Origin: DASRJW01 sp964567755
Lineage (GTDB): Bacteria; Krumholzibacteriota; Krumholzibacteriia; G020349025
Assembly: GCA_964567755.1 (NCBI GenBank)
Contig: CAZMNW010000020.1
Span: forward strand, 1-64,000
Reading direction: 5' to 3'
Length of the DNA: 64,000 nucleotides
The translations under genes were made by a program, and so were the position numbers. The first letter of the stretch is position 1. Each line of letters starts with the position of its first letter. The notes beneath the pieces were generated by a model. The model worked only from the letters and a program-made list of their open reading frames with translations. It made no database searches and was not told where the DNA came from. Positions 6,082 through 13,076 of this stretch are shown here, piece after piece.

Positions 6082-6621
6082 ATGCGGTACGTCATCGTAG
6101 ATCTTGAAGCAACTTGTTGGGAAATGGGTACGAGCCCGGCCCGAATGGAAATCATTGAGATCGGTGCTGTCGCGCTCGCAACCTCAGATGGTCCGGTCAT
6201 GGGCGAGTACTCGGCATTCGTTCGTCCGGTGGTGGAACCCGTTCTGAGCGACTTTTGCACTCGACTGACAGGCGTACGGCAATCCGATGTTGACCTTGCC
6301 GAGCCGTTTCCGGCAGTCTTCCCGGCCTTTCTTCAATGGACGGGGCTTGACCCATTCACCTTTTGTTCTTGGGGCGCATACGATCTCTACCAGTTTCGGA
6401 CGGACTGCACGAGGCACGAGATTCAGTTTCCGCGGACCCTCGAACTGCACATCAAACTCAAGCAGACGTTCGCCCGGCTTCAAGGGATCAAGCCATGCGG
6501 CATGAAGGCGGCTCTGCGACAACTGAATCTACCGCTTGAAGGTCAGCATCATCGCGCCCTCGATGATGCCCGCAACATCGCCAAGATCGCCCGAGTGGTC
6601 CTTCCACGGACAGAATTGTAG
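6082..6621 (+). CDS. DEDDh 3'-5' exonuclease (ERI1/KapD-like)
   Basis: A 179-residue RNase-T/DnaQ-fold exonuclease. The metal-binding acidic residues are visible: VDLEAT (first D and E) at the N-terminus, the YDLYQF segment (third) near residue 114, and HRALDDARN (catalytic His and final Asp) near 165. The layout and length match ERI1/KapD-like exonucleases, which trim RNA or DNA 3' ends. A longer frame extends upstream in the same frame, but ATG 6082 begins exactly at the conserved MRYVIVDLEAT strand. It is intact and follows the mini membrane protein. Confidence 0.83.
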   Translation: MRYVIVDLEATCWEMGTSPARMEIIEIGAVALATSDGPVMGEYSAFVRPVVEPVLSDFCTRLTGVRQSDVDLAEPFPAVFPAFLQWTGLDPFTFCSWGAYDLYQFRTDCTRHEIQFPRTLELHIKLKQTFARLQGIKPCGMKAALRQLNLPLEGQHHRALDDARNIAKIARVVLPRTEL

Positions 6622-6841
6622 GAATGTGGCCTTGTCGAGGGATCTCGAGAGGCATGACACCAACTACAGCTCCGAGATAGCGCCAAACACGCGGATCGAG
6701 CACCCGGTCGAGGGCTGAGCCATGCGAGGTGTGCCCTCATCCGGGTCGTGGTAGCATCGCGCACCGACGCAGCGTGCGGCCATCCGTTCGGTGCCCCGTC
6801 GGAAACCCGAAATGAACCCTCCTTCTCCAGGAGCTGCAAAA

Positions 6842-7210
6842 GTGGCCAACAACAGAATCGTCCACTTCGAAATCCCCGCCAACGAGCCGGAGGCGCTGAC
6901 CAAGTTCTACGGCGAGCTGTTCGACTGGAAGTTTCAAAAAGCCCCGATTCCCGGGCCGGAATACTGGATGTGCGACACCGGCTCGGATGGTCCCGGAATC
7001 AACGGGGCGATCATGCAGCGGCAGCATGCGCAGCAGCCGTGGATGAACTACATCGATGTCGCGAGCATCGACGCCGCGATTGCACGGGCGACAAAGCTGG
7101 GCGCGAAGGTCGCCTTGCCCAAGACACCAGTGCCCGGAGTCGGCGCTTATGCGGCCATCATCGACCCGCAAGGGAACATTTGCGGGTTGTGGGAACAGAC
7201 GAACAAGTAG
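6842..7210 (+). CDS. VOC (glyoxalase/bleomycin-resistance) fold protein
   Basis: A 122-residue protein beginning VANNRIVHFEIPANEPE and containing FYGELFDWKFQK, INGAIMQR and the C-terminal strand YAAIIDPQGNICGLWE, all typical of single-module VOC proteins. His in IVHFEI and Glu near the C-terminus are the probable metal ligands. GTG at 6842 is chosen over upstream ATGs because AGGAG (6829-6833) lies eight bases before it and the conserved fold begins there. Members include glyoxalases, dioxygenases and antibiotic-binding proteins; the substrate here is unknown. A decayed attC-like site follows. Confidence 0.82.
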   Translation: MANNRIVHFEIPANEPEALTKFYGELFDWKFQKAPIPGPEYWMCDTGSDGPGINGAIMQRQHAQQPWMNYIDVASIDAAIARATKLGAKVALPKTPVPGVGAYAAIIDPQGNICGLWEQTNK

Positions 7211-7238
7211 ATCGCCCGAAGGAGTCTTGCATGGCAGT

Positions 7239-7298
7239 GCCGAGCCACCGATTTCAGCGGTGGGTGATGCGTGCCGTCGCTGAACCGGCGCGTTGACG
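7239..7298 (+). other. Decayed attC-like site
   Basis: TTTCAGCG (7252-7259) faces CGCTGAACC (7278-7286) and CCACCG/CGGCGCG arms extend the pairing, in the same arrangement as the other sites in this region. The outer cores are weak: GCCGAGC at 7239 and GTTGACG at 7292. A competing perfect hairpin, CCACCG with CGGTGG (7245-7262), overlaps the left arm. It lies 28 bases after the VOC gene stop and is the last attC-like sequence seen, marking the right limit of the cassette-like region. Confidence 0.42.
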
Positions 7299-7351
7299 GA
7301 CAATTCGACCCGTGGCTGGGGGCCGTTTCCAAGTAGACATGGAGGCACCGA

Positions 7352-8080
7352 ATGAGTCAACGACTGCAAGGGATCCTCTGCGCGCTCAGTCTCGTGCTGG
7401 TTTCTCTGGGGTGTGCGCCTGAGGCGGTGCCGCCCGTGGCAGAAGTCAAGGCGAAGCCGGCTCTGCCGCCGGAACCTGTCGTGAACCATTCACCATCCGA
7501 CGCACAGCCTGGGCAGAGGATCGAGCACGGCGAGTTGATTCTCGACGTCGATGAGGCGAAGGGGAAGCTGCACGCGCAGCATCACCCTCACAAGGTGCTG
7601 GAAACCAGAAGAGTGCCGGGGCCCTTTCAGCCGCCCGCGACGACGGACGTCAAGGACTTCGCCTTATCAAAGAGTGAGCTGGACGTGATCAATCCGGGGC
7701 CCGGCGAGTATGTCCACGTCATGGAGGGGCAGAGGCACGGCTATCGCAATCTGACCATCGGAATCACCTATACGGCGCCGGGTGGCGCCCCGCCGATGCA
7801 CACCCACATGGGCGAGGAGTCCCACGTGCTCGTGAAAGGGCAGAAGATCCTCTACGCACTGGGCGACAAGATGTTTGTCATGGAGGGACCCTACATCGTC
7901 AACATTCCCCCCATGGTGCCTCATTCGTTCCAGAACTTGGATGATGCGGTCGCGGAACTCGTGGTGGTCTTTCCGACCAACGTGTGGGAGTACGACGTTC
8001 TGGACTACTTCCCGTTTGCCACTCCCGAAGCCAAAGCACTGGCGGAGGGAGCGACACGAGCCAAAGCCGAGGGTCAGTGA
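7352..8080 (+). CDS. Cupin-domain lipoprotein
   Basis: A 242-residue exported protein. The signal ends in a lipobox, VSLGC at about residues 17-21, followed by a Pro/Ala-rich linker. The C-terminal half is a single cupin barrel: PPMHTHMGEESHVLVKGQ supplies the metal-binding His and Glu residues, and VNIPPMVPHSFQNL the last His. It is probably anchored on the periplasmic side of a membrane and may be an oxygenase, isomerase or binding protein; the sequence does not decide. GGAGG precedes the ATG. It sits just outside the cassette-like region. Confidence 0.82.
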   Translation: MSQRLQGILCALSLVLVSLGCAPEAVPPVAEVKAKPALPPEPVVNHSPSDAQPGQRIEHGELILDVDEAKGKLHAQHHPHKVLETRRVPGPFQPPATTDVKDFALSKSELDVINPGPGEYVHVMEGQRHGYRNLTIGITYTAPGGAPPMHTHMGEESHVLVKGQKILYALGDKMFVMEGPYIVNIPPMVPHSFQNLDDAVAELVVVFPTNVWEYDVLDYFPFATPEAKALAEGATRAKAEGQ

Positions 8081-8216
8081 AGAATCGTGGGTCGCAATCG
8101 CGAGCCTGAGGCCTCAGGTCGGGATGTGCCTGCACGATCTCGACCGTCGGACGGCTTGTACGAGTGAAGGACTGAGAGATCGTGGCAGCCGTGACGTCTC
8201 ACCCCTTGGAGGTCTC

Positions 8217-8741
8217 ATGACTGATCTCAACGGTGCGCTTGCGGGGAATCGCGCCGCCGTGAGCGAGCTCATCGCCACTGCGGAAAGAGCAGGGTCGGCT
8301 TGGACTGTGCCGTGCGCCCCTGGCAAATGGTCGCCAAGTCGGGTCGTGGAGCATGTGGCGCTGTCGCTGGAGCAATCGGCGAACGTCGTTGCTGGGGCTG
8401 CGTCGAAGTTCCCGTCGCTCCCCGGCTTCCTGCGCCCGCTGGTCAGAATCTTGTTCTTCAATCGGATTTTGAAGAAGGGCGTGTTTCCGAAGGCGAAGAC
8501 CCCCAAGGCGCTTGATCCTGCGAGCGGACCTGCCACGCCGGCCCAGGCGCGCGTTCGCATGGAAGGAGCGCTCGCCAAGTTTGATCAGGCATGCCGTGCA
8601 CGGGTCGCCAGCGGCCAAAAGGTCGCGAGCACCATCTTCGGCACGGTCTCGGTCGAAGACTATGCGCGGTTTCAGGAGTTGCACGTCCGGCACCACTGCA
8701 AGCAGATGCCGGGACAAAGACTGGCTGGCAGCCTGGGATGA
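8217..8741 (+). CDS. DinB-family protein
   Basis: A 174-residue four-helix-bundle protein. GKWSPSRVVEHVALSLEQSA matches the first conserved His segment of DinB/DfsB-type proteins, and the C-terminal FQELHVRHHCKQM holds the other two His ligands (HxxxH). Such proteins are metal-binding and some are thiol transferases; a role is not established for this branch. GGAGG precedes ATG 8217 with a short spacer. It converges on rtcB with a 43-base gap. A second, distinct DinB protein lies at 16316-16828. Confidence 0.75.
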   Translation: MTDLNGALAGNRAAVSELIATAERAGSAWTVPCAPGKWSPSRVVEHVALSLEQSANVVAGAASKFPSLPGFLRPLVRILFFNRILKKGVFPKAKTPKALDPASGPATPAQARVRMEGALAKFDQACRARVASGQKVASTIFGTVSVEDYARFQELHVRHHCKQMPGQRLAGSLG

Positions 8742-8784
8742 GCCGACGAACTCGCAGCTGGACCCTCGGCCGAAGCCGGGTCGT

Positions 8785-10239
8785 TCAGCCTTTGATGACG
8801 GCGACGGGGCGGAGACGCGCCACCTTGCGCGCGATGCCGGCGCGAGCGACGACTTCGATGACACGATCGACGTCTTTATAGGCTTGCGGCGCTTCTTCGG
8901 CGAGGCCTGGCATGGAGCCGGCGCGCACCGTGACGCCGTGGGCTTTGAGTTCTTCGCGCAGCTTCTCGCCGCGAATCTCTCGCCTGGCTTGCGAGCGGCT
9001 CATGACGCGCCCGGCACCATGGCATGTCGAGCCGAAAGTTTGCTGCATGGAATCCTCCGTGCCCAAGAGCACCCACGATGCCGTGCCCATGGAGCCCGGG
9101 ATGAGCACTGGCTGGCCGATACGCCGTAAATCGTCGGCGAGACCGGGTGCGCCGGGGCCGAAGGCGCGTGTGGCGCCTTTGCGGTGCACGCACAGCGTTC
9201 GACGCACGCCCGCTATCTCATGTTCCTCGACCTTCGCCATGTTGTGTGCGATGTCGTAGACCTGATGCAGCGTCGCATCCGCGACCTGGCCTGCGAGCAC
9301 TTCTGCGAACGACTTGCGCACGAAGTGCGCCAGCACCTGCCGATTGGCGAAAGCGAAGTTGGCGGCGCAGGCCATGGCAGCCAAGTACGCGCGGCCTTCG
9401 GGCGAATCGAACGGCGCGCACACCAGCTCGCGGTCGGCGAGCCGGATGCCGTACTTGCGTACCGTCGCCTGGAAGCTGCTCACGTAGTCCGTGCACACTT
9501 GATGACCGAAGCCACGGCTGCCGCAATGGATCTGGATCACGACTTGACCCGGAAAGAGCCCGAGCACATGGGCTGCGGTCGGGTCGAAGACGGTGTCCAC
9601 TTCGTCCACTTCGATGAAGTGATTGCCGGCGCCGAGCGTGCCGATCTGATGCCGGCCACGTTGGATGGCACGCGCGCTCGTATGGGATGCGTCGGCACCG
9701 GGGATGGTGCCGTTCGCTTCGGTGCGCGCTAGGTCTTCGGCGGTGGCGTAGCCGCGCGCGAGCGCCCAACGGGCACCTTCGCTCAGTACGTGTTCCAAGT
9801 CGTCGGACCCGAGTCGCACCGCGCCCTCGGAGCCGACGCCGCTCGGGCAGTTGCGGAACAGTGCCGTCGCCAAGTCGCCGATCCAGTCGCTGATCTCCGC
9901 ATAGGAGACGTGCGCGGCGAGAAGACGCACGCCGCAGTTGATGTCGTACCCCACGGCCCCGGGCGAGATGATGCCATCGGGGACAGATGCCGCCATGACA
10001 CCGCCGATGGGCATGCCGTAGCCTTGGTGCACATCCGGCATGACCACGACTGGCCCGACGAGCCCCGGCAACGCCGCCACGTTCATCGCCTGCTCGAACG
10101 ATTTATCGCGCAGCGCATCTTCCAGGAGCTTGTCGTCGGCATAGACGCGCACGGCAACCTGCATGTCGGCGCGAGTGTTCTGGGGAAGCTCCCACACACA
10201 GTCGCCGAGGCGCTGGAAACTTTTCTTGGTCAGAGGCAT
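8785..10239 (-). CDS. rtcB: RNA-splicing ligase RtcB
   Basis: A 484-residue RtcB ligase, which joins 2',3'-cyclic phosphate or 3'-phosphate RNA ends to 5'-OH ends using GTP and manganese. Diagnostic segments are MPDVHQGYGMPIGG, GAVGYDINCG (metal Cys), IHCGSRGFGHQ, AHNMAKVEEH and STCHGAGRVMSR, whose His is the nucleophile that takes GMP. The frame is open 16 codons further upstream, but ATG 10239 follows TTGGAG and begins MPLTKKSFQRLG, the usual start. It is the last of four minus-strand genes, 75 bases after archease, its activator, which makes the function secure. Confidence 0.97.
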   Translation of the reverse strand: MPLTKKSFQRLGDCVWELPQNTRADMQVAVRVYADDKLLEDALRDKSFEQAMNVAALPGLVGPVVVMPDVHQGYGMPIGGVMAASVPDGIISPGAVGYDINCGVRLLAAHVSYAEISDWIGDLATALFRNCPSGVGSEGAVRLGSDDLEHVLSEGARWALARGYATAEDLARTEANGTIPGADASHTSARAIQRGRHQIGTLGAGNHFIEVDEVDTVFDPTAAHVLGLFPGQVVIQIHCGSRGFGHQVCTDYVSSFQATVRKYGIRLADRELVCAPFDSPEGRAYLAAMACAANFAFANRQVLAHFVRKSFAEVLAGQVADATLHQVYDIAHNMAKVEEHEIAGVRRTLCVHRKGATRAFGPGAPGLADDLRRIGQPVLIPGSMGTASWVLLGTEDSMQQTFGSTCHGAGRVMSRSQARREIRGEKLREELKAHGVTVRAGSMPGLAEEAPQAYKDVDRVIEVVARAGIARKVARLRPVAVIKG

Positions 10240-10314
10240 CACGGACTCCAAGGTCAGGTCTTGTCGCGGACGCAACGACCGGCGCATGGTTTGTCGCGTG
10301 CGGCGCGGTCGACG

Positions 10315-10752
10315 TCAAACATCGAAGACGATTTCGGCCTCGTAGCCGTTGTCCAGGCGTCGAATGGCCAACGCATTGAACGTCGCCGCCTTGATCGTTC
10401 GACGCAGCTCGTGCACGGGCCCACCCACCACCGTGGCATGCAGCCGCGCCATGGCCGGCGCATGCGAGGTCATCGATGTGTCGAGGGACGTGATGTGGAA
10501 GTCGCGGAACGCGATGTCCTTGTCCTCGCTCTGGTACAGCAGCTCGTTCAACCAGTCGACGAGCAGCGTTTCCGCATCGATGCCATGCAGATCAAGTTCG
10601 AGCGTGCGTTCCGGGGCCACATGGGCGGGATCGACCAGCAAGCTGAACATGCCGCGGGCCGCGGCCTCGAACAGCCGGCGCAAATCACGACCGCGGACAC
10701 GGATGGCCCAGTCGGCGGTGTGCTCGATCTCCTCGAACGGTGATTCGTTCAT
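10315..10752 (-). CDS. Archease, activator of RtcB
   Basis: A 145-residue archease. EHTADWAIRVRGRDLRRLFE at the N-terminus, LLVDWLNELLY in the middle and IKAATFNALAI near the C-terminus are the family's conserved stretches, with acidic residues for metal binding. Archease speeds RtcB guanylylation and lets it use other nucleotides, so pairing with the downstream rtcB is functionally expected. It lies 41 bases after the DoxX gene on the same strand, probably in one transcript. Confidence 0.93.
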   Translation of the reverse strand: MNESPFEEIEHTADWAIRVRGRDLRRLFEAAARGMFSLLVDPAHVAPERTLELDLHGIDAETLLVDWLNELLYQSEDKDIAFRDFHITSLDTSMTSHAPAMARLHATVVGGPVHELRRTIKAATFNALAIRRLDNGYEAEIVFDV

Positions 10753-10793
10753 GTCCGGTTCCCGAGGTTACCGCCTTCCTGCAGCGCGGAGTC

Positions 10794-11237
10794 TCAGTGC
10801 TTGCGCAGCAGTCCGAGAGCGTACTTCCCGGGTCCGCTCAGGAACAGCGCCACGTAGACGCAGAAAAGCTCGAGCGCATGGGAAGCGGCGCGCCAGCCAG
10901 ATCCGGGGTCGCCGGCCGGGGTCCTCAAGTGATGGGTGATGGCGACGAGCATGGTGAACGCGAGCAATGCCGCTGCCGGACGGAAAAGGAACCCCACCGC
11001 GAGCAGGATCGAGGCGAAGAACTCGGCGAAGCCGGCCATGAAGCCCCAGAAGGCGGGCAGAAAGGAGAGACCGAGGTCCGGCATCGCAGTGCCGATGTCA
11101 TGCCACCTCGCGGGACCGCCCGAGATTTTTCCCCAGCCGTGAAAGAGCGCCAAGCTCGTGCCGACGCCGAGACGAAGCATCAAGAGGCCGAGATCCCGAG
11201 TGGAATAGGTCGAGGTGTCGATTCGAAGCATCGTCAT
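10794..11237 (-). CDS. DoxX-family membrane protein
   Basis: A 147-residue protein with four likely membrane helices, including LLMLRLGVGTSLALFHGWGK, FFASILLAVGFLF and LELFCVYVALFLSG. The GWGK and GFLFRP elements fit the DoxX family, inner-membrane proteins linked in some bacteria to redox or thiol stress. It lies 18 bases downstream of arcA and 41 upstream of archease in the same direction. Whether it works with either neighbour is unknown. Confidence 0.82.
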   Translation of the reverse strand: MTMLRIDTSTYSTRDLGLLMLRLGVGTSLALFHGWGKISGGPARWHDIGTAMPDLGLSFLPAFWGFMAGFAEFFASILLAVGFLFRPAAALLAFTMLVAITHHLRTPAGDPGSGWRAASHALELFCVYVALFLSGPGKYALGLLRKH

Positions 11238-11255
11238 CCTTTCGTTGGCACGGTG

Positions 11256-12527
11256 TCAGACCGCGTCGCGGAGAAGCGGTTGGCTGAGACAATGCGGGCC
11301 GCCGCGGGCGCGGGAGATTTCGTTACTGCCGAGCAGAACACAGGCGCGCTCGCCTTTGTCGATGTCGACGCTCTTGCGTCCATAGAGCAGGTCCTTGGCC
11401 GATACGATCGTATAGCCGGCGCGAGCGAGCTCTGCCGCGGTCGCGATGTTGCGATCGTAGAGGAGAACGACTCCCGGAGCCACCGCGAGCGCGTTGGCGC
11501 CGTCGGTCCATTGCTCGCGTTGTTGCAGCATGGGATCGCTGCCGCCGCAAGGGATCGGCTTCAGGTCGACGCGCCGCCGGCGCAACGCGGAAAATAAATC
11601 GGCGCGCGCCACGGGCACCGGCTCGCGCGCGTGCAGATCGATCTCGAAGATTCGACCTTCGCCCGGATTCCCAGGCTCGACGAGCCCCGGATACACCAGA
11701 CAGGCATCGCGGTCGATGGGCGTCATCACGGTATCGAGATGCATGTAGGCGCGATGCTGCGGCAGTGAGACGATGACCAGCCAGCGCGGCCCGCCGTCGA
11801 GCCGCGCGAGCGCACGCGCCAGCTGCTGCACGCCGGTGCGGTTCGTGCGCTGCGAGGCGCCGACGGCGACGACATCGGCTGAGAGTACGAGCACGTCGCC
11901 GCCTTCGATGTGCGGCCGGTGCGGTCCGAGGTGGATGGAGGCATCGCGGCTCGCGGTGGGATCGAGGAGCCGCGGCACCGCCGAGAGATCGGGATGGAAG
12001 CGGAACACGGCGCTCGCGAGCAGCGATTCGCGCCAGCGTGCCGGTGTCGCCATCGACGCGATCACCACATGTTCGCCGAGGACGATCTGCGGATCGCGTT
12101 GGAAGCACAGGTTGGGCACCGGCGGGATCTCGAAGATCTCGTGCGCGTCGTGGGCGGTGAACGGCGGCTCGCGGCGCAGACCGCCCGTCATCAGGCGCGC
12201 GAGCTCTGCCGGAGTGGCGGCGCGCAAGCGCTCGAGAACGTCCGGTGCCAGCACTTCTTCGAACGGGTCGAGCAGCCAGCGACGCGCTTCCTGACGCTGC
12301 AACGCCTCCACCAGCAGCCTCTGGAACTGAACGACCTCGACGCCCAATGCTTCGAGGACGCGCTGGAAACGCCGGTGTTCCTTGCGCGCTGCATCGCCGA
12401 ACAAGATATCGTCGAAGAGCAACTCCTCCATCATGCTCGGCAACATGTGGTCCACTTCGAGCCCCGGCTCGTGGACGAGGACGCGGCGCAGGCGGCCGAT
12501 CTCCGATGTGACGCGAACCGTTGGCAC
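11256..12527 (-). CDS. arcA: Arginine deiminase
   Basis: A 423-residue arginine deiminase, converting arginine to citrulline and ammonia. Family landmarks appear in order: SEIGRLRRVLVHEPG, EELLFDDILFGD, FQRDPQ, HIEGGDVLVL, MHLDTVMT and the C-terminal nucleophile Cys in RGGPHCLSQPL. Length is close to the usual 410. No ornithine carbamoyltransferase or carbamate kinase lies nearby, so this is not a standard arc operon; instead doxX, archease and rtcB follow on the same strand. It is divergent from the thioesterase gene with a 71-base gap. Confidence 0.9.
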   Translation of the reverse strand: MPTVRVTSEIGRLRRVLVHEPGLEVDHMLPSMMEELLFDDILFGDAARKEHRRFQRVLEALGVEVVQFQRLLVEALQRQEARRWLLDPFEEVLAPDVLERLRAATPAELARLMTGGLRREPPFTAHDAHEIFEIPPVPNLCFQRDPQIVLGEHVVIASMATPARWRESLLASAVFRFHPDLSAVPRLLDPTASRDASIHLGPHRPHIEGGDVLVLSADVVAVGASQRTNRTGVQQLARALARLDGGPRWLVIVSLPQHRAYMHLDTVMTPIDRDACLVYPGLVEPGNPGEGRIFEIDLHAREPVPVARADLFSALRRRRVDLKPIPCGGSDPMLQQREQWTDGANALAVAPGVVLLYDRNIATAAELARAGYTIVSAKDLLYGRKSVDIDKGERACVLLGSNEISRARGGPHCLSQPLLRDAV

Positions 12528-12598
12528 AGGACTCCTCCGCGCTCGTGGGAGAATACCCTGTTTGGCCCGCCGATCCAGGACTGCTATGGTGCGTCTCG

Positions 12599-13063
12599 AT
12601 GCGCCTCGATGCCGTAAGACCGCCCGCCGGCCCGTTCATCGTCTCGGAAGACGTTCCGGTGCGTTTCCGCGACACCGATGCGATGGGTCACGTCAACAAC
12701 GCCGTCTATCTCACCTACCTCGAGGTGGGGCGTCAGGCTTATTGGCAGCGCTTCTCGCGCCAGGGCAGTTACAACGCGGTGCCGTTCGTGCTGGCGCACG
12801 TGTGCATCGATTTCCGCGCCGAGGCGCGCGTCGGTGAAGTGGTGCGCGTGTTCTTGCGCACGACCTGGGTGTCCCGGAGCTCGTTCGGGATGGAATACGA
12901 GCTGCGAGAACGCGACTCGGGAGTGCTGCTCGCGACCGCCGAGACGGTGCAAGTGACCTACGACTACGAGGCCAAGCACTCGATCGCGGTTCCCGATTGG
13001 CTGCGTCAGGAGCTCGAAATGGTCGAGGGGCGAGCATTGCCTTCCCGGCCGCCCTCGGGCTGA
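12599..13063 (+). CDS. Hotdog-fold (4HBT) acyl-CoA thioesterase
   Basis: A 154-residue YbgC/FadM-like thioesterase. VRFRDTDAMGHVNNAVYLTYLE is the hotdog active-site segment with the catalytic Asp and following His-Val-Asn; FVLAHVCIDFRAEARVGEVV is the central strand. These enzymes hydrolyse acyl-CoA thioesters. ATG 12599 is used because the conserved fold starts shortly after it; the frame is open further upstream without a clear ribosome site. The next gene begins 13 bases after the stop. Confidence 0.85.
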   Translation: MRLDAVRPPAGPFIVSEDVPVRFRDTDAMGHVNNAVYLTYLEVGRQAYWQRFSRQGSYNAVPFVLAHVCIDFRAEARVGEVVRVFLRTTWVSRSSFGMEYELRERDSGVLLATAETVQVTYDYEAKHSIAVPDWLRQELEMVEGRALPSRPPSG

Positions 13064-13076
13064 TCGCCGCCGGCGC

